NCBI GenBank assembly: GCA_049472395.1
Contig: JBLIRR010000016.1
Coordinates: 1 to 64,000 of the forward strand
Length of the DNA: 64,000 bases
Direction: 5' to 3'
DNA from: JBLIRR01 sp049472395
Lineage (GTDB): Bacteria > SZUA-182 > DTGQ01 > JBLIRR01
The notes beneath the pieces were generated by a model, which made no database searches, was not told the DNA's origin, and saw nothing but the letters and a program-made list of their open reading frames with translations. The first letter of the stretch is position 1. Every line of letters starts with the position of its first letter. Shown here piece after piece: positions 17,401-25,366 of the stretch. Position numbers and translations under genes: made by a program.

Positions 17401-17971
17401 ACTGCAATCGGTTACCTCAGAAGAGGTATCAAAGGCGGTAAGCTCCGAAGATATTATGGCTCAGAGCACCCTTCAGTCGACTCTTCAGCAAGTGCTTTCC
17501 ACAATAGAAGGAATAAAAGCAGAGGGAAGGGTTGTTCTCAAGATAAAAACAATGAAAGGTTTAGAGGGTAGTAAATATGATTTTATTCTTGAAGATGGCG
17601 ATGAGGTTGTTATTCCCAAAAGGCCTTCAACTGTGACGGTTGTGGGAGAGGTCTATAATACCACCAGTTTCATATTTGACGGGATAAATAATGAGGTGGG
17701 ATATTACCTTGATGCATGTGGCGGCTTGAATGAGGTAGCCAGTGAGGAAGATATCTATCTTGTGTTGGCTGACGGATCTATAGTATCGAACAAGTATATT
17801 AAAGCAAATTATTGGTGGAAGGATATAAGGAGTGTGCATATTGGAGTAGGTGATACTATTGTCGTTCCCCGCAGACTTAAATTCCCAAGTTATATGCGAG
17901 ATATAAAAGATATTACGCAGATACTCTATCAGATAGCGACAACGGTTGCTGTCACAAGGGCATTGTTTTAA
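14402..17971 (+). CDS. Large SLBB-domain polysaccharide export protein
   Basis: About 1,189 residues, far longer than Wza (~380). Signal peptide MNKCMKCLILISIMAF ... FSFA, then a Lys/Glu/Asp-rich linker (~70-120). Two poly_export domains follow (LSVGDEIKLEI ... and ILGPGDTIEVYIWG ...), then about seven SLBB repeats recognisable by -GEVxxPGxY- and -AGG- (AGKVKKPAIY, GNVYFPGKY, GEVYNPGRY, GEINKPGKY, GEVNNPGEY, GEILFPGIY, GEVYNTTSF). It ends in a hydrophobic tail. Such proteins form the outer-membrane/periplasmic conduit for capsule or exopolysaccharide. ATG 14402 has GGGG eight bases upstream and is preferred over 14381. Followed by Wzz and Wzi genes, supporting capsule export. Confidence 0.9.
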   Translation: MNKCMKCLILISIMAFIPVFSFALTDSQLNIIRESSIIEEAMDDPTLIQEYMSKQIKEDGKLIDDKNNIIQKKDMKEHLEKEKKDEKEDDEALSDKDKEKKGKKKKVEDAIDLTPKPFNKILQRDINYTSYKLSVGDEIKLEIFNINSTDPEISYNLRISSPDVIILPKLGSIPYKGKSVLEFNKELNKLLIKDNKLATVAIVNPATIEIGVFGFVKVPNYYKIPKNFNIFDVISLAQGPIKMESVDRINLFREGILFKSFGLGELLSQNSLTFSLHNGDIIRIEKQPEVRESDLKAECVYENFDKLKLFGHEIFNIDYIEMIPDQNVEVDENYILGPGDTIEVYIWGRMNERMSLTVSSDGSIFIESFGKILVGGKTYSDVKKMIKGMIKGMEGVEGDAILKNIRTIRIMLLGEVQNPGFQSISSLSNVTTAIVKAGGITNLANIREVKIKRADKVISEIDYYDFIFKGNTAEDIRLQAGDVIFVPRTERRIYIAGKVKKPAIYELKGRESLQDVIRFAGGLMPSAYGKNILIQRYSKNNVAESFSLSISDDFTKFKLKDGDRIAVMNIQTPEVDVVYLFGNVYFPGKYSLKKNTRLLDVIGGSFNLKPDTLMDYGYIKRFFGEGKKRKVLSFSLEEALNNPDHESNIVLEALDEIYVLGKTNQSVAEIRGEVYNPGRYIVEDEVTLFDLINKAGGLTTDASKTYIEIIRKKEEEFITRFLDIEKSKRFMIEADDKVIVHSRWDYNLKEYVTITGEINKPGKYLLTKNLTIKDLVLKAGGVTKDAYRKVAHIYRLKEDSFSYALLTINIEEAMASKKGENIILHDRDELVIHSVWEFKPRQIVSITGEVNNPGEYPYAEGMKLYDLIVAAGNVKEEAYLDHTEIVRMSVKNGKTSYEVIDVNLNEMLKHNISFELKPYDVFNVKRIREFRKEEKVVINGEILFPGIYIITEGEKLSDLLKRAGGITENAFLEGIVFRRESAKTLQEENLKNLRQRLQSILQSVTSEEVSKAVSSEDIMAQSTLQSTLQQVLSTIEGIKAEGRVVLKIKTMKGLEGSKYDFILEDGDEVVIPKRPSTVTVVGEVYNTTSFIFDGINNEVGYYLDACGGLNEVASEEDIYLVLADGSIVSNKYIKANYWWKDIRSVHIGVGDTIVVPRRLKFPSYMRDIKDITQILYQIATTVAVTRALF

Positions 17972-17982
17972 CGAGGGAGCTG

Positions 17983-18906
17983 ATGACTGATATCCAAACT
18001 GATCAATCATGCACTTCGAAGTATGAAGATGAGATCGACCTTCTTGATCTTTTCAACATTCTTTGGAAGAGAAAAATTTTAATAGTTGTAATTGTTACGA
18101 TCGCTTCCATTGGATCTGTAATCTATGCTCTAAGCCTTGACAATATTTATGAATCACGAGCAATCCTAAAACCGGCTTCGGGTTCTGAAGGGAGTGCATA
18201 TTCCAGTATCAGAAATAATCTTGGCCCTTTCGCGGGGATGTTTTTGTCAGGTGGCGGTGGCGGTGATCCAGCTGCTGATATTTATAATTCATTAAACAAT
18301 ATTATTAATAATCAAAAATTTATTTCAAATATTGTGAAAAAGAACAATTTAGAGCATAATTTATTTGAAAATTATGATGAAATGAAATCTGATGAGACGT
18401 TTAAAGAGCATTATGATTATAAAGTATTTAAAAGTGTATCAGGCATTAGTAATTTGTCACAGGATCAAAAAAGCAGTTATATAACACTCTCTGTACAACA
18501 CAAAGATGCTAAATTTGCCAAACGATTAGTAGATATACTTCTGCTTGAAGCAAGCAATCATTTGGCAAAAGCAGAGCTTAAAAATATTGAGCAAAAGATT
18601 GAAAATTATAAAAGAGAGATTGCGAATACTACTGATATAACTCTTAAGAACAGATTGAGCGAGGTTGTCGCTGGTCTGATACAGAGCAAAGTCCTTGCAA
18701 AGGTGCAGGATTACTATGGATTTACTATTATTTCTGAGCCATTTGTCGCGGACTCTTTTGATAAAATGAAGCCAAAAAGACGAGTAATTTGTATTTTAAG
18801 CTTTATTACTAGCTTTATAATCGCAATATTTTTAAGCTTTTTTATTGAATATATTAATAATATAAAAAAGCAATCCCTTGACAAAATAAAGGAAAGTGGC
18901 AGTTGA
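17983..18906 (+). CDS. Wzz-type chain-length determinant protein
   Basis: A 307-residue inner-membrane protein with two TM helices (about 31-51 and 264-283) flanking a periplasmic helical domain, the Wzz layout. After the first TM comes the usual ESRAILKPAS segment, and before the second the Pro-rich PFVADSFDKMKPKRR. A Gly-rich loop (SGGGGGDP) lies near residue 90. It sets polysaccharide chain length and couples synthesis to the SLBB exporter encoded 11 bases upstream. No tyrosine-kinase domain is fused. GAGGGAG precedes the ATG. Confidence 0.88.
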   Translation: MTDIQTDQSCTSKYEDEIDLLDLFNILWKRKILIVVIVTIASIGSVIYALSLDNIYESRAILKPASGSEGSAYSSIRNNLGPFAGMFLSGGGGGDPAADIYNSLNNIINNQKFISNIVKKNNLEHNLFENYDEMKSDETFKEHYDYKVFKSVSGISNLSQDQKSSYITLSVQHKDAKFAKRLVDILLLEASNHLAKAELKNIEQKIENYKREIANTTDITLKNRLSEVVAGLIQSKVLAKVQDYYGFTIISEPFVADSFDKMKPKRRVICILSFITSFIIAIFLSFFIEYINNIKKQSLDKIKESGS

Positions 18907-20462
18907 GATGGTGTTTACATGCATGGATAACTCTTTTTATTTATCTAATTATAGGTAGTATACTTGGGAGTATAATTTCACCTGCTTATTCTGCCATAAG
19001 AAGAGCAACTGATGACATTCCTCTTGAGAGCGATTATTTTTACCGTCTTATTGAGAGAGCTTCAGCAATATCACCGAGTAAATATTTTACAGATAATATA
19101 AAACCAGTGTCGATGAAAGAGGCTGTTATCTTTTTTAATCCTGATGAGGAGATGGCACGGCTTTTCGGGAGAAATGAGCGTTTGGATAAATTCTTATTTT
19201 ATTCACAAAGAGAGATCAAGGAAAAAGAATATAAAGGGCATAATTTCCTTTTTAATCCACTAAAAAGAATTATCCTTTCAGGTGTGCATTCTAAAAAAGA
19301 AGATGCTTTGATAAATTCTAATTTTGGAGAACAGTTTCACGGTAATTATTATCTCACATTATCGGGGATCGGGAATATGTACCTTAAGGATCTTGCCATG
19401 CTCAGTTATGAACTTCGACTTACACATGAAGAAGAAAACACAAAGCTCGAGTTTTTCAGGTACAAATTTAAAAAAGGTTTTAAACATGTCTCATTTATCT
19501 ATGCGAAAGATAATCTTCTGGTTGGGCCTGGGTATTTTGGAAAGCTTATATTAAGCGATAATACGAAACCTGAAAATATGTGCCTCTTAAAAACGGAGGT
19601 CCCCTATAATTGGGGGATTTTGGGTAAATTTAGATGGTATATGTGGCATATTTGGTATGACGATGCAGATAGGGCAAATAAAGACCCCATGATGCTCGGA
19701 GTAAGGTTTTCATTAAGGCCATTTGATGAATTTGAACTGAACATCAGCAGGATAAGTTATTACTCGCAAGAATATGAAAAGATGAAAGATTACTGGCATC
19801 TTTTTACTGGTAAATATGAAAATTCTAGTAGGGAAGGGGACAAATGGGATGTTGATCAGTTGATTTCTTTTGAGAGTTCCCTCTATTTACCTTTTATTAA
19901 GAAAGTATCTCCCTTTCTGGGAGGGAAATTGTATACTGAGCACACCTGGGAGGATTTCTATGGCAAATGGCAAGAGAGGGAGAACATTAATGAGCCGGAT
20001 TTTGTCGATCTTGTGAGTAAGTCATTTATATATGGGCTCTTCTTAACGACCGGCAGGGTGGATGCACGCGTTGAGTATGCCAAAACTACAAGGAATGCGT
20101 ATGCGAATAATAATTTTTTCCCGGAAGGCTATTCTGATGATGGCTATATAATCGGTCATTACTTAGGTGGAGACTCTAAGGGGTATTTCGGAGAAATATA
20201 TTTCGAACTAACTGATGATACTCATATCAGCATAGATGGTGGTTATATCAGCCGAGGCATCCATCTTGAGGAGCAACAGATTGAAAAAAGCTATGGGGCC
20301 GGTATACGATATATTCCCACACCATCGTTGGAATGTAATTTTACTGTCCACTATAGTACTCGCAATAAAAAAGATATGAATGATTCTCCCGTGTATTATA
20401 CTTTCATAGATGAGAAAGAATCTGAAACATTTTTTTTCTTTACTATGATCATGTGGTTGTAA
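18903..20462 (+). CDS. Wzi-like capsule assembly outer-membrane protein
   Basis: A 519-residue protein with an N-terminal hydrophobic signal (ITLFIYLIIGSILGSII) and a body rich in alternating beta strands ending in a hydrophobic Phe/Trp C-terminus, as in outer-membrane barrels. DNLLVGPGYFGKLILSDN and DPMMLGVRFSLRPFDEFEL match the capsule assembly Wzi family, which anchors capsule at the cell surface. The start is TTG at 18903, overlapping the Wzz stop (TTGA), with GGAAAG upstream. Last gene of the export operon. Glycosyltransferases, flippase and polymerase are not in the window. Confidence 0.82.
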   Translation: MRWCLHAWITLFIYLIIGSILGSIISPAYSAIRRATDDIPLESDYFYRLIERASAISPSKYFTDNIKPVSMKEAVIFFNPDEEMARLFGRNERLDKFLFYSQREIKEKEYKGHNFLFNPLKRIILSGVHSKKEDALINSNFGEQFHGNYYLTLSGIGNMYLKDLAMLSYELRLTHEEENTKLEFFRYKFKKGFKHVSFIYAKDNLLVGPGYFGKLILSDNTKPENMCLLKTEVPYNWGILGKFRWYMWHIWYDDADRANKDPMMLGVRFSLRPFDEFELNISRISYYSQEYEKMKDYWHLFTGKYENSSREGDKWDVDQLISFESSLYLPFIKKVSPFLGGKLYTEHTWEDFYGKWQERENINEPDFVDLVSKSFIYGLFLTTGRVDARVEYAKTTRNAYANNNFFPEGYSDDGYIIGHYLGGDSKGYFGEIYFELTDDTHISIDGGYISRGIHLEEQQIEKSYGAGIRYIPTPSLECNFTVHYSTRNKKDMNDSPVYYTFIDEKESETFFFFTMIMWL

Positions 20463-20514
20463 TACCAGTTGCCCTTTTTCGAAGAGAGGTTCATCATGAG
20501 CCAGTTGATTGTGT

Positions 20515-20570
20515 AAATTGATATTATTTTTTTCAATAAAAATGCACTACCTTATTGAAAAAATCAATTT
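20515..20570. terminator. Long hairpin between capsule operon and selenium cluster
   Basis: TTTTTTCAATAA (20528-20539) pairs with TTATTGAAAAAA (20552-20563) around a 12-nt loop, and outer arms AAATTGAT and ATCAATTT extend it. T-runs on both strands make it a plausible bidirectional or operon-end terminator. Confidence 0.6.
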
Positions 20571-20649
20571 GATTTATTATTATTTTCTATAATAGAATTC
20601 CTTTATCGAATATGAGAAATAATTCTTATATCCATAAAGGGGGAAAGAT

Positions 20650-21726
20650 ATGCGTGGTTTTTTTTGTTCAAAGAAGGCTATTATTTTTTCAGGATTGATC
20701 ATTGGAATAGGAGCCTCTCTTCTGCAAAAGCTCGGCAATCCAAAAAATATGGGGATATGTGTTGCATGTATGGAAAGGGATATGGCGGGGGCCCTAGGAC
20801 TTCACCGCGCGACGGTAGTTCAATATATGAGACCTGAAATAATAGGTTTTGTACTCGGAGCATTTCTGGCTGCTTTGATATTTAAGGAGTATAAATCTAG
20901 AGGTGGCTCGGCCCCTATTGCCAGATTTATTTTGGGCTTTTTTGCCATGGTGGGCTCTCTTGTTTTTTTAGGGTGTCCATGGCGTGCATTATTAAGGCTG
21001 GCAGGAGGAGATGGGAATGCCATTATCGGGCTTACAGGATTGATTGTGGGTATATGGATTGGGATATATTTTATAAAATCAGGCTATAGCCTTGGCCGAA
21101 GTCATAAGGTCCATAATTGCGCAGGACTGTTATTTCCTCTGGCTATGGTTGCCTTTTTACTCCTCCTTCTCTTTCGTCCAAAGCTGCCTTCAGGTGCTCT
21201 TTTTTTTAGCCAGAAGGGCCCGGGAGCGGAACATGCGCCACTATTCTTATCCCTTGGTGTAGCTCTTTTTATAGGTTTTTTAGCCCAAAGAACACGATTT
21301 TGCACGATGGGTGCATTCAGAGATTTTTTGTTAATTAGGGACTCGCATCTATTATCGGGTGTTATTGCTCTTACAGCAGGAGCATTTATCACAAATGTGC
21401 TCTTTAGGCAATTTAAGCCTGGCTTTATTAATCAACCAATTGCCCATACAAATGTTCTATGGAACTTCACAAGTATGGTCCTTACTGGACTTGCCTTTGC
21501 TATGGCAGGGGGATGTCCCGGAAGACAACTTTTTATGTCAGGAGAAGGAGACAATGATGCCGCGATATTCGTGTTGGGAATGATAATAGGAGCAGCATTT
21601 GCCCATAACTTTGCCATGGCAAGTTCTCCAAAAGGACCGGGTCTTTGGGGACCGGCTTCTGTAATAGTCGGTCTTATCGTATGTGTAGGAATGGGATTTA
21701 TCATGAGGGAGTATAAATATGAGTGA
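20650..21726 (+). CDS. yedE: YedE-type membrane transporter (putative selenium/sulfur uptake)
   Basis: A 358-residue polytopic membrane protein with about nine hydrophobic helices. It has the paired YeeE/YedE motifs GICVACMERD (~37-46), GCPWRALLRLAGGD (~103-116), RTRFCTMGAFRDF (~216-228) and GGCPGRQLF (~289-297). The conserved cysteines are thought to relay thiosulfate- or selenium-containing ligands. Its neighbours (TusA-like, DUF3343, LysR) match the selenium-metabolism YedE subgroup rather than the plain sulfur type. The stop overlaps the tusA-like start by 8 bases. A strong AAAGGGGG ribosome site precedes ATG 20650. Confidence 0.9.
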   Translation: MRGFFCSKKAIIFSGLIIGIGASLLQKLGNPKNMGICVACMERDMAGALGLHRATVVQYMRPEIIGFVLGAFLAALIFKEYKSRGGSAPIARFILGFFAMVGSLVFLGCPWRALLRLAGGDGNAIIGLTGLIVGIWIGIYFIKSGYSLGRSHKVHNCAGLLFPLAMVAFLLLLLFRPKLPSGALFFSQKGPGAEHAPLFLSLGVALFIGFLAQRTRFCTMGAFRDFLLIRDSHLLSGVIALTAGAFITNVLFRQFKPGFINQPIAHTNVLWNFTSMVLTGLAFAMAGGCPGRQLFMSGEGDNDAAIFVLGMIIGAAFAHNFAMASSPKGPGLWGPASVIVGLIVCVGMGFIMREYKYE

Positions 21727-21934
21727 AAGGATTGATGCACGAGGATTATCCTGCCCACAACCAATTGTCCTTACGAGGAATAGGATGAAAGAAAAGGGGC
21801 AAGGCATTTTTGAAGTAATTGTGGATACGGCGAGCTCAAGAGACAATATAGCGCGGCTTGCCGATAATGAGGGATGGAATATAAGCGAGAAAATAATGGG
21901 TGATGAATTTTACCTTACATTAATACGAGATTAG
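21719..21934 (+). CDS. TusA/YedF-family sulfur(selenium) carrier protein
   Basis: A 71-residue TusA-fold protein with the CPxP active site in ARGLSCPQPIVLTR (Cys12) and the downstream IVDTASSRDNI segment. It carries persulfide or perselenide on the Cys. It overlaps yedE and lies within a selenium-type cluster, so it corresponds to the N-terminal half of YedF. The C-terminal DUF3343-like half is encoded by the next gene, i.e. a split arrangement. Confidence 0.9.
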   Translation: MSERIDARGLSCPQPIVLTRNRMKEKGQGIFEVIVDTASSRDNIARLADNEGWNISEKIMGDEFYLTLIRD

Positions 21935-21955
21935 AATTTTTTTACTGGAAAGGGT

Positions 21956-22504
21956 ATGTTCAAATCATTATTTAAAAAAAAATATCCTGAAGCAGAAAAG
22001 GGTGCAAAAGGATTATTTATCTTTCTTGATCCTGGGCAATCTATCAGGGCGGAAAAATTTTTGCAGAAAGCTGGTTTTGAGGTGTCTCTTATGGCCCCCC
22101 CGCCTCAATTAAGGACTGGGTGCGATCTGGTCCTTGTGTTTGATATTATTGAGCAACTAATGCTGCAACGCTTACTCATTGAATCCGGCAATACCCCATT
22201 AAAGATTTTGCCGGTATCAGATGAGTCGATGGCCCCATTGGATATTTGCAAAATAAAAGATTTTGGCGACTATCTCATGGTACGGGCTGCCAATATGAAA
22301 ATAACAGTTGAAAAGCAAAGCCTCACAATTGTGAATATATCAGGTGGTGGTTGTCCTGATGTTCCTTATCTGGCTGATAAGATGATCGGAAAGTCTCTTA
22401 AAGAATGCCCAGCACCCTCTCAAATTGGCTTTTCCCTCTGCGCCTATACACTTGATAGAGCCTACGAGGAAATAATTTCTCAGATGGCGAGGCATGAGGC
22501 ATAG
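21956..22504 (+). CDS. DUF3343-type putative Se/S carrier with extra Cys-containing C-terminal domain
   Basis: 182 residues. The N-terminal ~20-85 matches DUF3343 (Se/S carrier-like): GLFIFLDPGQSIRAEKFLQ, PPPQLRTGCDLVLVFD. The C-terminal ~90-182 is a separate domain with Cys residues in ISGGGCPDVPYL, LKECPAPSQIGFSLCAYTLDRA. I do not recognise this second domain. Encoded between the TusA-like gene and a NAD(P)HX-dehydratase-like gene with tight spacing, it probably acts in the same selenium (or sulfur) relay. Confidence 0.7.
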   Translation: MFKSLFKKKYPEAEKGAKGLFIFLDPGQSIRAEKFLQKAGFEVSLMAPPPQLRTGCDLVLVFDIIEQLMLQRLLIESGNTPLKILPVSDESMAPLDICKIKDFGDYLMVRAANMKITVEKQSLTIVNISGGGCPDVPYLADKMIGKSLKECPAPSQIGFSLCAYTLDRAYEEIISQMARHEA

Positions 22505-22507
22505 GGG

Positions 22508-23362
22508 ATGTTACTCTTAGCCGGTACAATACCTCGACATAAGGGGAGTATTATCTCAGGAAGTGTCGAATATCATGAAGGAAGCATAAAGGTGGGAGAT
22601 ATGGAATTACCGGTTGGGAGAGGCACTGCTGCTTTGGCAGGAGCTGCTGCTTTTATGTGTGCAATATTAGATATTAATTCACCGGTGGCATTGCTGTGTG
22701 GTGATATTGGGCAAAAAAGTACGAGTTCGAATATTTATCATGCCCTTCAGGATTTTTTGAAAAAAAATGATGTGAAGGTGCTTACCCTTCATTATATGAT
22801 GCCTAATATTTTTTATCACAAAAAGCTTATTGAGATTATCACCGCACGTGAGCCAAGGCCTTTTCTCATTGCTGATGCAGGCTCAATGTACGTTGCCAAG
22901 GCTGCAGGACAAGCCCGTATATATGATCTTTTCACTCCTGACGTAGGGGAGATGGCATTTCTCGCTGACGATAAAGCAGATCATCCCGCCTATACCAGAG
23001 GATTTATATGCCATCTGGAGGGAGAGGTCCCTGCCCTCATTGAGAGAGCATATAGATATCATAACACAGCGAAATATCTCTGTGTCAAGGGGAGTGTCGA
23101 TTATATATGCTGTGAGGGATCAATCTTGGAGAGGGTGAGCGAACCTTCCGTAGAGGCTCTTGAAGCAATAGGAGGGACGGGTGACACCCTCACAGGGATC
23201 GTCTCTGCATTAGTATATAAAGGAATGAGCTTTAATGAGGCATGCCTTTATGCTGCAAAAATAAATCGCTGGGCCGGGAAGCTTGCTCATCCTACCCCCG
23301 CAACACAGATTTCGACAATTATAGAGCATCTTCCCGAGGCATTCGGAGAGGTAATAAAATGA
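22508..23362 (+). CDS. YjeF-C / ADP-dependent NAD(P)H-hydrate dehydratase-like kinase-fold protein
   Basis: 284 residues of the ribokinase-like NAD(P)HX dehydratase (CARKD) fold. FTPDVGEMAFLADD corresponds to the family's LTPHPGEMARL, and AIGGTGDTLTGIVSAL to the GGSGDVLTGI nucleotide-binding loop, with the catalytic Asp in GTGD. There is no YjeF N-terminal epimerase domain. Starting three bases after the DUF3343 gene and overlapping the LysR start by ATGA, it belongs to the selenium cluster. Its substrate there may differ from hydrated NAD(P)H. Confidence 0.75.
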   Translation: MLLLAGTIPRHKGSIISGSVEYHEGSIKVGDMELPVGRGTAALAGAAAFMCAILDINSPVALLCGDIGQKSTSSNIYHALQDFLKKNDVKVLTLHYMMPNIFYHKKLIEIITAREPRPFLIADAGSMYVAKAAGQARIYDLFTPDVGEMAFLADDKADHPAYTRGFICHLEGEVPALIERAYRYHNTAKYLCVKGSVDYICCEGSILERVSEPSVEALEAIGGTGDTLTGIVSALVYKGMSFNEACLYAAKINRWAGKLAHPTPATQISTIIEHLPEAFGEVIK

Positions 23363-24288
23363 CATTAGAGCAACTAAAAAGTTTTATAACTATTGCTGAG
23401 CTTAAAAGTTTCTCTTACGCAGCGAAAAGAGTAAATTTGACGCAGCCCTCCATTAGCAGTCAGATTATTTCATTAGAGCAGGAATTAGGGACAAAGTTAT
23501 TTGATCGCAACAGAAAAGAAACTATGTTAACGAAATCGGGAACAATCCTTTTACGATATGCGTACATGATAATTAATCTTGAAAAGGAGGCGAGATTAGC
23601 CATTGATGATCTTTTGGATATGAGGAGAGGCGAAATAAAATTAGGCGCCAGTAATATTCCGGGTTCTTATATAGTGCCCCCTTTAATCCAGAAATTTACA
23701 CATGAAAATCAATACGTTAAAATTATATCACATGTAGGAGACTCTCAATCAATCGCCAATGAAGTGGAGAATGGAATAATCGATCTGGGTGTTATTGGCA
23801 GCAGAATCAAAAGGAAACAACTCACATTTTACGATTTTATCCAAGACACTATGGTACTTGTATTAAATGCGCATCATCCATTGGCAAAGAGATCCTCAAT
23901 CACTGTAAAAGAGTTTCAGAGACTTCCTTTTATTGTGAGGGAAGAGGGATCTGGTTCTCGGAAGGTGGTTGAAGACATCCTTAATGATAATGGGATAAGG
24001 GTGGACTCCCTTAATATTGTTGCGCAACTGGGAAATACAGAAGCAATAAAACAAGGAATTAAATTAAACCTTGGGGTTTCTATTCTCTCACAATGCGCCA
24101 TATGTGATGAAGTTGTCCATGGTCTAATGAACTATGTCTCTATTGAAGGCCTTATTTTTAAAAGAAAGTTCTATATAATAATGCATAAAGTAAAATCTTC
24201 TCTGCCTTTAGTAAATTTCTTTAAAGATTTCTTATTGGATTACGCATCAAGCGAAGCTTTTCGTCAAATTAACAAGTATAAAAACTAA
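23359..24288 (+). CDS. LysR-family regulator, selenium-metabolism type
   Basis: 309 residues. Winged helix-turn-helix at 1-60 (MTLEQLKSFITIAELKSFSY ... NLTQPSISSQIISLEQELG) and a periplasmic-binding-like effector domain from about 90. I chose ATG 23359, which overlaps the previous stop (ATGA) and begins the canonical LysR N-terminus; the open frame extends 39 codons further upstream without a LysR-like sequence. The combination with YedE, TusA/YedF and DUF3343 matches the selenium metabolism-associated LysR group. It presumably regulates this operon. Confidence 0.88.
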   Translation: MTLEQLKSFITIAELKSFSYAAKRVNLTQPSISSQIISLEQELGTKLFDRNRKETMLTKSGTILLRYAYMIINLEKEARLAIDDLLDMRRGEIKLGASNIPGSYIVPPLIQKFTHENQYVKIISHVGDSQSIANEVENGIIDLGVIGSRIKRKQLTFYDFIQDTMVLVLNAHHPLAKRSSITVKEFQRLPFIVREEGSGSRKVVEDILNDNGIRVDSLNIVAQLGNTEAIKQGIKLNLGVSILSQCAICDEVVHGLMNYVSIEGLIFKRKFYIIMHKVKSSLPLVNFFKDFLLDYASSEAFRQINKYKN

Positions 24289-24494
24289 TTCCATAAACGG
24301 GTTTTTGGGAAAAATCTATAAAATTCTCCTGTTGCTTAGCTTGAAGTTATTCTTACCGATTAGGTACTATACCGTAATCAGACAAAATCAGACTATGACC
24401 CTTGTTATGGCTATTCGACTAATGATAATCTGGTAAAAGATTAGTCAGAACGATGATCATGGCTGAATACTGACCAATACATGGAGAGTTGATA

Positions 24495-24956
24495 ATGAGA
24501 AAAATAATCATATCATTAAGTATTTGTATTCTTATTTTAGGGTGCAGCATACGGAGAGTGAATGCAAAAGTAATTTCCTATGACACCAATAATAATGGTA
24601 TAGATGATCAATGGGCATATCTTGAACCAGATGGCTCGTTTAAGAATGTCGAACAAGACAATAATTATAATGGAAAACGTGACGCATGGATAGAGTATGC
24701 CGATGGGGAAAGATGCATTGAAAAACAGGATACTAATAATGATGGTAAGGTTGACCAATGGAGATATTATAAAGAAGGTGTTGTTGAAAGATGCGAACAG
24801 GATATAGATTATGACAACAAGGTTGATATATTCTCTTATTATGATAATGATATATTAGTCAAGAAAGAATATGATCAGAATGCAGATGGCAAGATAGAGA
24901 AGACAGAATTATATGATGAGAAAGAGAAAATCTTAAAGTCAACGCAATTGAGATAA
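24495..24956 (+). CDS. Small lipoprotein with Asp/Asn-rich EF-hand-like repeats
   Basis: 153 residues. The signal sequence ends in the lipobox LILGC (Cys ~18), so a membrane lipoprotein is likely. The mature part has several repeats of the type DTNNNGIDDQWAY, DNNYNGKRDAWIEY, DTNNDGKVDQWRYY, DIDYDNKVDIFSYY and DQNADGKIEKTELY, i.e. calcium-loop-like Asp/Asn strings each followed by aromatic strands. ATG 24495 follows GGAGAG by six bases; TTG 24489 overlaps that site and is unlikely. Function unknown. A weak promoter-like pair (TTGAAG 24341, TACTAT 24365) lies upstream. Confidence 0.75.
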   Translation: MRKIIISLSICILILGCSIRRVNAKVISYDTNNNGIDDQWAYLEPDGSFKNVEQDNNYNGKRDAWIEYADGERCIEKQDTNNDGKVDQWRYYKEGVVERCEQDIDYDNKVDIFSYYDNDILVKKEYDQNADGKIEKTELYDEKEKILKSTQLR

Positions 24957-25027
24957 CCCTTTTCTTCGAAGATAGCTCTCATTATATTCGATAAATAGAC
25001 TAGCATAGTAATATTAAGGAAGCAGAA

Positions 25028-25366
25028 ATGAAACATTATCTTATGCTTATACTCATACTCATTTCTTTTGTAATTATAACAAGCGCTGTCACCTTAGCTC
25101 GATCAGAGGGATCATCATTCCAAGAGGATTATTATAAAAGTTTTAAAAATGATAAGAATTATTCTTATTATGAGGAACTCGCATACTATAATGCTTATTT
25201 ATCCTGGCTCTATGAACGGAAGCAGACTTTGAATCAAGATATCAGACTTTATGAAATGAGATATAATAAAGCTCTTGAAGACTTGGATAATCTCACCATG
25301 GAGATTACCCGTATCGAAGAAATAGTGAAGAATATCACTGATAAATTTGATAATAAATTACGCTAG
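25028..25366 (+). CDS. Small secreted coiled-coil protein, unknown
   Basis: 112 residues with a clear signal peptide (MKHYLMLILILISFVIITSA) and AAGGAAGC before the ATG. The mature part is Tyr-rich (KNYSYYEELAYYNAYLSW) and ends in a charged helix likely to form a coiled coil (MRYNKALEDLDNLTMEITR). The last nine bases overlap convergently with the end of purD. I do not recognise a family. Confidence 0.6.
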   Translation: MKHYLMLILILISFVIITSAVTLARSEGSSFQEDYYKSFKNDKNYSYYEELAYYNAYLSWLYERKQTLNQDIRLYEMRYNKALEDLDNLTMEITRIEEIVKNITDKFDNKLR

